The notes below the pieces were generated by a model. That model was not told the origin of the DNA, did not search any database, and was given only the letters and a program-made list of their open reading frames with translations. Shown here one piece after another: positions 14,774 to 22,781 of a stretch of DNA of 64,000 nucleotides. The stretch is from JBBRNH01 sp038230415 (GTDB lineage: Bacteria; Bacteroidota; Bacteroidia; Cytophagales; Spirosomataceae). Position 1 is the first letter of the stretch. Every line of letters starts with the position of its first letter. The position numbers and the translations under genes were made by a program. The DNA lies in NCBI GenBank assembly GCA_038230415.1, contig JBBRNH010000019.1:1-64000 (forward strand), given 5' to 3'.

Positions 14774-16021
14774 ATGGATCGCGCCTTACCCAAACATTTC
14801 TGGAACCCGCAACGTATCATCTTGTCCGTTAGCGGTTTGGCAGTGGCCGCTCTGCTGATGTACACTTTTGTGTTTGCCGACCGCCGGACGAAGCTAAACG
14901 TTGAAAAAGACAAAATTACCGTCTCGCCCGTCACCACCGGCCCGTTCGAAGATTTTATTGCCGTTACGGGCGTGGTTCAGCCCCTGAAAACCATCCGGCT
15001 CGATGCCATCGAGGGCGGCTACGTGACCCAGAAACTCGTGGAAGGCGGCTCGCAGGTGGCGCAGGGACAGGTGCTGCTCAAACTCGAAAACCAGAACCTC
15101 AAACTCAGTTTTCTGCAATCCGAAACCGAGGCCAACCGATTGGTTAACGACCTGCAAAACACCCGCCAAAAACTGCGCGTTGACCGCTATACCCTCCGCC
15201 GAACCCTCGCCGACCTCGATGCCCAGATTGACCAAACCCAGGATACCTACGACCGGCAAACCAAACTTTACAAAGACAAAGTGATCTCGGAAGAAGATTT
15301 CCTGAAAGCCAAACGCGCCCACGAACGGGTAGTGGCGCAACGCACCATTGAGATAGAGTCGCAACGGTATCAGGAAGAAAACGCCAAACTCCAGATTATC
15401 CAACTCGAAGGTACCATTCAACGCACCCAACGCAACGTGGCCCTCTGGCAGCAAACGCTGGATAACTTAGTGGTGCGTGCGCCGGTGTCGGGTCAGCTTT
15501 CCAGCATTGACGTGGAGGTGGGCAGCAATATTAACCGGGGGCAAAACATCGGCCAGATTGATGATTTGAAGGGCTTCAAGATGCGCGTTGGCGTGGATGA
15601 GCATTACATCAGCCGGGTGTTTCCGGGGCTGACCGGCTCGTTTGAGTTCAACGGTAAAACCTACGTGTTGAGCATCAGCCGGGTGTTTCCAGAGGTGAGA
15701 AGCGGGCGGTTTGAGGTGGATATGACGTTTCCGCAGGGCGCACCGGAGGGCATCAAACGGGGGCAATCGTCGCCGATTCAGTTAGAACTTGGTAAAGCTG
15801 CCAACGCCACGCTGTTGCCCGTTGGCGGGTTTTTCTCCGATACGGGCGGCAACTGGGTGTACGTGGTGGATAAATCGGGCAAACGGGCCGTGAAACGACC
15901 GATTACGCTGGGCCGCAAAAACCCCGAATTTTATGAAGTCCTGACCGGCTTACAGCCTGGCGAACAGGTGATTACGAGCAGCTACGAAAATTTTGGTGAT
16001 AACGAAGTGCTGGAATTTTAA
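14774..16021 (+). CDS. HlyD/MacA-type periplasmic adaptor (membrane fusion protein)
   Basis: The 415-residue product is read from ATG 14774 (MDRALPKHFWNPQ); the ATG at 14753 lies in the inserted repeat arm. Layout: membrane anchor 15-36, beta-barrel/lipoyl half (55-105, TGVVQPLKTIRLDAIEGGYV), a long coiled coil (about 105-225) and the second lipoyl half APVSGQLSSIDVEVGSNINR, then a C-terminal barrel with LTGLQPGEQVITSSYENF. It bridges inner-membrane permease and outer-membrane channel in tripartite efflux. Under the putative sigma-54 promoter and followed by an ATPase gene. Confidence 0.9.
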   Translation: MDRALPKHFWNPQRIILSVSGLAVAALLMYTFVFADRRTKLNVEKDKITVSPVTTGPFEDFIAVTGVVQPLKTIRLDAIEGGYVTQKLVEGGSQVAQGQVLLKLENQNLKLSFLQSETEANRLVNDLQNTRQKLRVDRYTLRRTLADLDAQIDQTQDTYDRQTKLYKDKVISEEDFLKAKRAHERVVAQRTIEIESQRYQEENAKLQIIQLEGTIQRTQRNVALWQQTLDNLVVRAPVSGQLSSIDVEVGSNINRGQNIGQIDDLKGFKMRVGVDEHYISRVFPGLTGSFEFNGKTYVLSISRVFPEVRSGRFEVDMTFPQGAPEGIKRGQSSPIQLELGKAANATLLPVGGFFSDTGGNWVYVVDKSGKRAVKRPITLGRKNPEFYEVLTGLQPGEQVITSSYENFGDNEVLEF

Positions 16022-16022
16022 A

Positions 16023-16134
16023 ATTTATGACACGGAGATACACGGAGGAGACACAGAGATGCACAAAGAAAATTCTATTAAAAAAGCCCTCTGTGCATCT
16101 CTGTGTCTCCTCCGTGCATCTCCGTGTCATAAAT
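16023..16134. repeat. 43-bp inverted repeat between adaptor and ATPase genes
   Basis: Arms 16023-16065 and 16092-16134 are complementary with a single mismatch and are built of repeated CACGGAGAT/CACAGAGAT units. The transcript would form a very long hairpin between the two genes and may limit read-through or protect the upstream message. There is no T-run directly after the stem. Confidence 0.9.
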
Positions 16135-16144
16135 CCCTACTAAC

Positions 16145-16822
16145 ATGATCGAAACAATTAACCTCCAGAAATTATTTGCTACCGAAGAGGTAGAAACCAC
16201 TGCCCTCAATGGCATCTCGATGGCCGTGAAAGACGGCGAATTCGTTGCCATTATGGGGCCGAGCGGCTTCGGCAAATCCACATTGCTCAACATCATCGGT
16301 TTGCTGGATAATCCCAGCGACGGAGCCTACAATTTCTACGGCACCGAAGTTGCCAAAATGACCGAACGGCAACGCGCCGGGCTACGCAAAGGCAGCATCG
16401 GGTTTGTGTTTCAGAGCTTTAACCTGATTGACGAACTCACGGTGTATGAGAATGTTGAACTGCCCTTGCTGTATCTGAAAACCCCCGCCGAGGAGCGCAA
16501 ACGGCGGGTCGAAGCATCGCTGGAACGCATGGCGATTATGCACCGGCGGAATCATTTTCCGCAGCAGCTCAGTGGCGGGCAGCAGCAGCGCACGGCCATT
16601 GCGCGGTCGGTGGTTGCCAAACCCAAACTGATTCTGGCCGATGAACCAACGGGAAACTTAGACTCGAAAAACGGCGAAGAAGTGATGAAGTTATTGGGCG
16701 AACTGAACGCCGAAGGCACTACCATTATCATGGTCACGCACTCGCCGTATGACGCGGGGTTTGCCCACCGGATCGTGAACCTGTTCGATGGCAAGGTGGT
16801 GACGGAGAATTTTCACGTGTAA
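16145..16822 (+). CDS. ABC transporter ATPase (MacB/LolD-type)
   Basis: A 225-residue nucleotide-binding subunit with Walker A GPSGFGKST near residue 38 (Phe in a position usually Ser), Q-loop FVFQSFNLIDELTVYENV, signature LSGGQQQRTAIARS, Walker B LILADEPTGNLDS and H-loop MVTHSPYDA. It would power the FtsX-type permeases that follow. The adaptor is upstream across a large hairpin, and a divergent Uma2 gene lies between it and the first permease. Confidence 0.93.
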   Translation: MIETINLQKLFATEEVETTALNGISMAVKDGEFVAIMGPSGFGKSTLLNIIGLLDNPSDGAYNFYGTEVAKMTERQRAGLRKGSIGFVFQSFNLIDELTVYENVELPLLYLKTPAEERKRRVEASLERMAIMHRRNHFPQQLSGGQQQRTAIARSVVAKPKLILADEPTGNLDSKNGEEVMKLLGELNAEGTTIIMVTHSPYDAGFAHRIVNLFDGKVVTENFHV

Positions 16823-16828
16823 TGTGTA

Positions 16829-16891
16829 GAGACGCATACTTGCGTCTCACCGCCGGATGGTTTTCCTTGCGTCTCACCGCCGGATGGTTTT
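16829..16891. repeat. small hairpin plus 26-bp direct repeat
   Basis: GAGACGCA-TACT-TGCGTCTC hairpin at 16829-16848, overlapping two identical 26-bp direct repeats (16839-16864 and 16866-16891). The second copy reaches the stop codon of the convergent Uma2 gene. The hairpin may end ATPase transcription; no T-run. Confidence 0.7.
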
Positions 16892-17339
16892 ACGGCAACA
16901 GAAACGTGTTTAGGTCAAGATTCAGCACCTCCGAAAACGATGATTCGGTAGCCTGACCGCCATCGCCTTTGCGGTAGCGAAGCCAGATTTCGGTTTTGTA
17001 ATTGTAAACGAACCCTTCGAGAATACCGTAATCTTCGTTCTCGATCAGGTGAATCACTTTGCTGGTATCGTGTTTGAAACCCGTGTTTTTGCAGATTTCG
17101 ATGATTATCCGGGTTTGTTCGGCGGGGTGGTCATACAAAATAACATCAGGAACAGGCGTTGCATAGCCTTCGGTCAGCATGGTTTCGGGCAGTGGCTCGT
17201 ACAAAATCTGACCCGACCGATATAAGGGATACAAGCCAGCCGTGAGCCGTGCAATCATGCTCTGATGTAATAAAGGGCCATAAACATCATCATCATGAAC
17301 GACAAACTTAGACGAAGCCGGAAACGAGTACTGCTGCAT
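16890..17339 (-). CDS. Uma2-like PD-(D/E)XK family protein, divergent
   Basis: Read from ATG 17339 (MQQYSFPASS): 149 residues. Uma2-like signals are VPDVILYD near 75 and IIIEICKNTG near 92, followed by EIWLRYRKGDG. It differs from the other Uma2 genes here in lacking the NKPMP/SPRQ motifs and may belong to another subgroup. Uma2 proteins have a restriction-endonuclease-like fold, but their biological role is not established. It is antisense, between the ATPase and the first permease. Confidence 0.6.
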   Translation of the reverse strand: MQQYSFPASSKFVVHDDDVYGPLLHQSMIARLTAGLYPLYRSGQILYEPLPETMLTEGYATPVPDVILYDHPAEQTRIIIEICKNTGFKHDTSKVIHLIENEDYGILEGFVYNYKTEIWLRYRKGDGGQATESSFSEVLNLDLNTFLLP

Positions 17340-17406
17340 AATCTGACCAATTGAATGAGTTGATTGCCTGATAATCAATGATACCCCAAATTTAACCAAA
17401 CCCGTT

Positions 17407-19866
17407 ATGTTCCGCAACTACCTCAAAATCGCCTGGCGGAACCTGCTCCGCAACAAAGTGTATTCGGCCATCAACATCGGCGGGCTGGCCGTTGGGCTGT
17501 CGTGCTGTATGCTCATCGGCCTGTATGTCCGTGACGAACTCAGCTACGACACGCAGCACAAAGACGTGGCCCGGCTCTACCAGGTCGGCACCGTGTTGAT
17601 TAACCCCGATGGCGAAACAAAATCCGCCACCTCGCCGTATCCGGTGGCCGATGCCCTCCAACAGGAGTACCCCGAAATCGGCAGCACGACCCGGTTAGTT
17701 GGCCTTTTTGCCGACGATAAGACGCTGTTACGCTATGATGCGCCCTTCGGTAAACCCACCGTTTTCTACGAGACAAAAGGCTACTTAGCTGACCCAACAT
17801 TCTTCTCGTTTTTTACCTATCCGTTCATCGAAGGCAACGGCGAAACAGCCCTCAAAAGCCCCAACACCATTGTCTTGTCAGAAGAAATCGCTCGCAAAAT
17901 CTTTGGGGATCAGTCGGCCCTTAACAAGATCGTTCACGTCGAAAGCAACACCAACGGCACTGGTAATTACACGGTTACGGGCGTGTTCCGGCCCGGCGCG
18001 GTACCCTCGCACATCGACGCGCGGTTCTTCATTTCGTTTGCCGGGGGTGCGCTGGCCCAGTATGTAAAGAGTCAGCCGGGGATGGCCCGCAACAATATGT
18101 TTTTCACCTACCTGAAACTGGCTCCCGGTGCCGATGCCAAAAAATTAGAAGCCAAGCTGCCCGCCTTTGTCGAGAAATATATGCGGCAAGACCTGCGGGC
18201 GGCTGCGTTCGATAAACGCCAGTTTCTGACCGCCGTCAGCGACATTCACCTGCACACCGACCTGCCCGCCAACGTTACGCCCAACGGCAGCCTGACGTAT
18301 CTGTACCTACTGGTGTCCATCGCCCTGTTTACGGTGCTGATTGCCTGCATCAACTTCATGAATCTCAGCACGGCGCGGTCGGCCAAACGGTCGGGCGAGG
18401 TGGGCGTTCGGAAGGTGTTGGGCGCGCGGCAGGGGGGCTTGATCGGGCAGTTTCTGAGCGAGTCTGTTCTGGTCAGCATACTGGCTTTTGGGCTGGCTAT
18501 TGGCTTCACGGCCCTGCTGCTGCCGCTGTTTGAGCGGGTGTCGGGCAAGTCCTTGTCGCTGTCGCTGGCTCAAAACGCGGCCATGCTGGGTGGCTTTTTC
18601 GGACTGAGTGTGGCGGTTGGATTGCTGGCGGGTAGTTATCCTGCCTTCTATCTGGCCTCGTTCCGGCCCATTGTCGTGCTAAAGGGCGGGGGAGCCAACC
18701 CACGCTCTGCGCTGGCGGCTGTTTCACTCCGAAAAGGGTTGGTGGTGTTTCAGTTTGTGCTGTCGGTTATGCTCATTGTGGCGGTCGTTGTCATCAGCCA
18801 GCAAATGACCTTCCTGCGGTCTGCCGATCTGGGTTTCGCCAAAGATCAGCAACTCATTATTCCATTGCGGAGTACAACGGCCAAAGCGACCTATCCGGCC
18901 CTGAAAGACGAGTTGATTCACTCGGTCCGCGTACAGTCAGTGGGAGCGTCTGCGTATTATCCGGGCATTTTTAATCCCGAAGGCGGCCATTATTACGGGG
19001 AGAACCAACCGGCAGACGATGCCCAACCAACGGCAACCAACCGCGTTGATATAGACTACCTGAACACGCTTGCCATCAGGCCGGTAGCAGGGCGGTTGTT
19101 TTCGCGGGCCTTTCCCGCCGATACCAGCGGACGGATTATTCTGAATGAACAAGCCGTAAAAGCAATGGGATACCCGTCGGCTCAGGCGGCTATCGGCAGA
19201 AAAACCTACATCGGGCAGGGGGATGGCCGGGATGCGTTCACGATTGTGGGGGTGGTTAAAGACTTCCATTTCCAGGACCTGCACGTACCCATCACGCCCT
19301 ACGCGTTTACGCTGAACAAAAGCCTTGACTACAACTACGTGATTGCCCACGTTGAAGCCGGTACGCTTCAGCCGACGTTAGCCGCCATCGAAGCCATCTG
19401 GCAAAAACTCAATCCGGGCGAACCATTTGAATATAGTTTTCTGGACGAAGATTTTCAGAAGAACTACGTAGCCGAGAGCCGTATTTCGTCCGTTGCGGGC
19501 TATTTCACCCTCATCGCCATCCTGATTTCCTGCTTAGGGCTATTTGGTCTGACCACCTTCACCGCCGAGCAGCGGACGAAAGAAATCGGGGTACGTAAAG
19601 TGCTGGGTGCCAGCGTAGGGAGCATCGTATCACTGCTCTCCAAAGACTTCCTGAAACTGGTATTGATTGCCTTTCTCATTGCGTCTCCCCTGGCGTGGTA
19701 CGCCATGAATCGGTGGCTGGCCGACTTCGCCTACCGGGTCACTATCGACTGGTGGGTGTTTGCCCTGGCAGGAGCCATAGCGGTGGGTATCGCCTTGCTG
19801 ACGGTGAGTTTTCAGAGTATAAAAGCCGCCCTGATGAACCCCGTCAACTCATTAAGAAGCGAATAA
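17407..19866 (+). CDS. MacB/FtsX-type ABC transporter permease (1)
   Basis: An 819-residue permease with the layout shared by all nine in the array: a cytoplasmic start MFRNYLKIAWRNL, span 1 (about 20-42), a large periplasmic MacB_PCD domain (about 45-295), three spans with the FtsX loop (GEVGVRKVLGARQGG, ~331), a second periplasmic domain (~470-690), and three final spans with the second loop TKEIGVRKVLGAS (724), ending MNPVNSLRSE. Two fused FtsX halves imply that it carries both permease halves in one chain. Likely substrates are drugs, lipoproteins or peptides; none can be inferred. A second permease follows after 13 bp. Confidence 0.92.
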   Translation: MFRNYLKIAWRNLLRNKVYSAINIGGLAVGLSCCMLIGLYVRDELSYDTQHKDVARLYQVGTVLINPDGETKSATSPYPVADALQQEYPEIGSTTRLVGLFADDKTLLRYDAPFGKPTVFYETKGYLADPTFFSFFTYPFIEGNGETALKSPNTIVLSEEIARKIFGDQSALNKIVHVESNTNGTGNYTVTGVFRPGAVPSHIDARFFISFAGGALAQYVKSQPGMARNNMFFTYLKLAPGADAKKLEAKLPAFVEKYMRQDLRAAAFDKRQFLTAVSDIHLHTDLPANVTPNGSLTYLYLLVSIALFTVLIACINFMNLSTARSAKRSGEVGVRKVLGARQGGLIGQFLSESVLVSILAFGLAIGFTALLLPLFERVSGKSLSLSLAQNAAMLGGFFGLSVAVGLLAGSYPAFYLASFRPIVVLKGGGANPRSALAAVSLRKGLVVFQFVLSVMLIVAVVVISQQMTFLRSADLGFAKDQQLIIPLRSTTAKATYPALKDELIHSVRVQSVGASAYYPGIFNPEGGHYYGENQPADDAQPTATNRVDIDYLNTLAIRPVAGRLFSRAFPADTSGRIILNEQAVKAMGYPSAQAAIGRKTYIGQGDGRDAFTIVGVVKDFHFQDLHVPITPYAFTLNKSLDYNYVIAHVEAGTLQPTLAAIEAIWQKLNPGEPFEYSFLDEDFQKNYVAESRISSVAGYFTLIAILISCLGLFGLTTFTAEQRTKEIGVRKVLGASVGSIVSLLSKDFLKLVLIAFLIASPLAWYAMNRWLADFAYRVTIDWWVFALAGAIAVGIALLTVSFQSIKAALMNPVNSLRSE

Positions 19867-19879
19867 ACAACAAACGATC

Positions 19880-22270
19880 ATGTTCAGCAACTATCTTAAA
19901 ATCGCCTGGCGGAATCTGGTCCGCAACAAAGTCTATTCGGCCATCAACATCGGTGGGCTGGCCGTGGGTATGGCCGTGGCGATGCTCATTGGGCTGTGGG
20001 TTTATGATGAATTGACGTTCAATACCTACCACAATCGCTATGAGCGCATTGCTCAGGTGATGCAACACCAAACTGTCGATGGGCAGATTAGTACGAATTA
20101 CTCGATCCCGCTTCCGCTGGAGGCTGAACTCCGCAGCCAGTACGGGAAGAATAGTCCGATCAAACGCATCGTGCTGGCGTCATGGATTTATGGACACGGG
20201 CTGGACATGGGCGACCAGAAATTTGTCAGGAAAGGCGGGTTTATGCAGCCCGATGCCCCCGAAATGCTGTCGTTACGGATGCTGAAAGGAACCCGGCAGG
20301 GTTTGCGTGATCCGGGGTCGATTCTACTGGCCGAGTCGGTGGCCAAAGCCTACTTCGGCGACACCGATCCAATGGGCAAAATTCTGAAACTCGACAACAA
20401 AATGGCCGTTCGCGTAACGGGTGTCTATCAGGATTTGCCCTACAATACCACCTTCCGCGACCTTACCTTCATTGCACCCTGGGAGTTGCTCCTCAACAAC
20501 GATGAATCCGTTCGGCGGGCCAGTCAGCAGTGGGACAATAATTCGTTTCAACTCTTTGTCCAACTGGCCGATAAGGCCGATCTGTCGGCAGTGTCGAGGC
20601 TGCTTAAAAACACTAAACTCGATCACGTCGATAAACGGATAGCCCTGACAAAACCCGAAATCTTTCTGGAACCCATGGGTCGCTGGCACTTGTACTCAGA
20701 CTGGAAAAACGGCGTAAACGTGGGTGGCCGCATTCAGTACGTCTGGCTTTTCGGCACTATTGGCTTGTTTGTCTTACTGCTGGCCTGCATTAATTTCATG
20801 AATCTCAGCACCGCCCAAAGCGAAAGACGAGCCAAAGAAGTGGGCATCCGCAAGGCCGTTGGCTCCTTGCGGGGGCAACTTATTGGCCAGTTTTTCAGCG
20901 AATCGCTTTTAGTAGTCGCCATCGCCTTTGTGTTGGCGATGATTGGGGCCATGGTGTCCCTGCCTTTTTTCAATGATGTCGCCGATAAACAGACAGCCAT
21001 CCCTTGGTCGAATACTGGGTATTGGGCGGTAATCCTTCTATTTTGTCTGCTGACGGGTCTTGTCGCAGGCAGCTATCCAGCACTCTATCTGTCAGCGGTC
21101 AACCCACTGCGTGTGCTGAAAGGAACAGTGAAGGCAGGTCGATTTGCGTCACTACCCCGCCGGGTATTGGTGGTTACGCAGTTCACGGTATCGGTTACCC
21201 TTATTATCGGTACTATTACCGTGTTTCGGCAGATCCAGTTTGCTAAAGATCGGCCTGTGGGTTATGTCAGGGCCGGTTTAGTAACCCTGGGTATTGGTGG
21301 TTCAGTCATCCATGACCATTATGATGCCATCCAAAATGAACTCCGAAACGCGGGTATCATCAGCAACATGGCCGAGTCGCGCAGCCCCATGACGGCCCTT
21401 TGGCAAACACAGAACGGCTTCGACTGGAACGGCAATGTCACCAACGCACAGGCTGAATTCGGTACTATTTTCGTCACTCATGACTTTGGTAAAACCGTGG
21501 GCTGGCAGGTGAAAGCCGGGCGGGATTTTATTCGTAACTACCCCGCCGATTCGACTGGGATGGTTTTGAACGAGGCCGCCGTTCGGTACATGGGCCTGAC
21601 ATCGCCCGTTGGCAAAACGGTGCGCTGGGAAAGTATCAACTGGAAGGTAGTAGGGGTGGTAAAAGACCTGATCATGGAATCGCCCTATGCCCCAGCCCGG
21701 CCATCGATTTATATGATTGGCAACGGGCCGGGCAACAACCTGCTGTTGCGCATCAATCCGAACCAGACCAGTTCCGATGCCGTCAGTCAGCTTGGCACCA
21801 TACTGAAAAAATACGACCCTACTCTGGTACCTGATGCTCAGTTTGTCGATCAGGAATATGCCCAAAAATTCTCGGATGAAGAGCGCATCGGTAAGCTGGC
21901 TTCGATTTTCGCCGTGCTCGCCATTTTTATCTCGTGTTTGGGTATTTTCGGGCTGGCTTCGTTCATGGCCGAGCAGCGCACAAAAGAAATTGGCGTTCGT
22001 AAAGTACTGGGAGCCAGTGTGCTGAACCTGTGGGGTTTGCTCTCTAAAGATTTCGTGGTGCTGGTGCTGATTGCCTTTTTGATTGCCACACCGCTAGCTT
22101 ATTATTTTCTCTCGAACTGGCTTCAGCAATACGACTACCGCACCGACATCTCGTGGTGGATTTTCGCCGTGTCGGGCGTGGGCGCATTGGCGATTACATT
22201 GCTGACGGTGAGTTTCCAGAGCATCAAAGCGGCACTGATGAACCCGGTGAAATCATTGAGAAGCGAGTAA
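19880..22270 (+). CDS. MacB/FtsX-type ABC transporter permease (2)
   Basis: 796 residues; closest in the window to permease 9 (48219-50624), with shared INIGGLAVGMAVAMLIGLWV and RIAQVMQHQT at the start and GASVLNLWGLLSKDF near the end. First FtsX loop AKEVGIRKAVGSLRGQ, second TKEIGVRKVLGAS. This is the only direct permease-permease junction without a Uma2 gene between. Tail MNPVKSLRSE. Confidence 0.92.
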   Translation: MFSNYLKIAWRNLVRNKVYSAINIGGLAVGMAVAMLIGLWVYDELTFNTYHNRYERIAQVMQHQTVDGQISTNYSIPLPLEAELRSQYGKNSPIKRIVLASWIYGHGLDMGDQKFVRKGGFMQPDAPEMLSLRMLKGTRQGLRDPGSILLAESVAKAYFGDTDPMGKILKLDNKMAVRVTGVYQDLPYNTTFRDLTFIAPWELLLNNDESVRRASQQWDNNSFQLFVQLADKADLSAVSRLLKNTKLDHVDKRIALTKPEIFLEPMGRWHLYSDWKNGVNVGGRIQYVWLFGTIGLFVLLLACINFMNLSTAQSERRAKEVGIRKAVGSLRGQLIGQFFSESLLVVAIAFVLAMIGAMVSLPFFNDVADKQTAIPWSNTGYWAVILLFCLLTGLVAGSYPALYLSAVNPLRVLKGTVKAGRFASLPRRVLVVTQFTVSVTLIIGTITVFRQIQFAKDRPVGYVRAGLVTLGIGGSVIHDHYDAIQNELRNAGIISNMAESRSPMTALWQTQNGFDWNGNVTNAQAEFGTIFVTHDFGKTVGWQVKAGRDFIRNYPADSTGMVLNEAAVRYMGLTSPVGKTVRWESINWKVVGVVKDLIMESPYAPARPSIYMIGNGPGNNLLLRINPNQTSSDAVSQLGTILKKYDPTLVPDAQFVDQEYAQKFSDEERIGKLASIFAVLAIFISCLGIFGLASFMAEQRTKEIGVRKVLGASVLNLWGLLSKDFVVLVLIAFLIATPLAYYFLSNWLQQYDYRTDISWWIFAVSGVGALAITLLTVSFQSIKAALMNPVKSLRSE

Positions 22271-22273
22271 CTG

Positions 22274-22738
22274 CTAGTTAAAAATGCTGACTAAATCCAG
22301 TTCGATGCCTGTACTTTCATCCTTCACAATGCCTGATGTGATGGTTGTCTGACCACCAGGAGTCATAATAGTTACCTGCCTGAAATGAGGGATAACGACC
22401 CAAACAACCAGCGTACCCGATGGGAAGTAAATATCCAGTGCTTTGTCGGTTAAATCAGATAGAGCCTGGCGTGGGGATAAAATTTCAACAGCTAACAGGG
22501 GCGGTGTTGTTGGCCGGATGATGTCGCGGAGCCAGTTTGCTTTACCAAGCTGACATACGGCCACATCTGGTTTTGCCCGTCCGTGCGAGAGTTCAAACTC
22601 AAGCTCCGGCAAAATATCATACTGCTCGTCATAGCGGCCAAAACTTTTAGAAAGCCGGTAGGTCAACTTGGCGTGATTGTATGACATAATGTCTTCAGAG
22701 TAAAATTCTTCAATTAAGTCGAATGATTGGGCTTCCAT
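22274..22738 (-). CDS. Uma2 family protein (putative endonuclease)
   Basis: Read from ATG 22738 (MEAQSFDLIEEFYSEDIMSY); the upstream ATG at 22783 precedes the -7 box. 154 residues with KPDVAVCQ (~73) and LLAVEILSPRQALSD (~95), the Asp/Glu core of the family, then WVVIPHFRQVTIM. The stop lies four bases from the stop of permease 2 and the start faces permease 3. Close to the Uma2 at 50627 (FDLIEEFxSEDIMSYNHxK). Confidence 0.82.
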   Translation of the reverse strand: MEAQSFDLIEEFYSEDIMSYNHAKLTYRLSKSFGRYDEQYDILPELEFELSHGRAKPDVAVCQLGKANWLRDIIRPTTPPLLAVEILSPRQALSDLTDKALDIYFPSGTLVVWVVIPHFRQVTIMTPGGQTTITSGIVKDESTGIELDLVSIFN

Positions 22739-22756
22739 AACCGAAAGTTGTTTTTT

Positions 22757-22764
22757 CAAAGATA
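22757..22764 (-). promoter_or_regulatory. TAnnTTTG (-7) box of Uma2 gene
   Basis: TATCTTTG on the minus strand, 18 bp before the Uma2 ATG, matching the Bacteroidota -7 consensus. It is followed by an A-rich leader. A -33 element is not clear. Confidence 0.6.
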
Positions 22765-22781
22765 CTAAAAACCCCAACATC

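Noticed and set aside
16839..16891. Two 26-bp direct repeats as a CRISPR
   Set aside because: Only two copies with a single base between them, no spacers and no cas genes.
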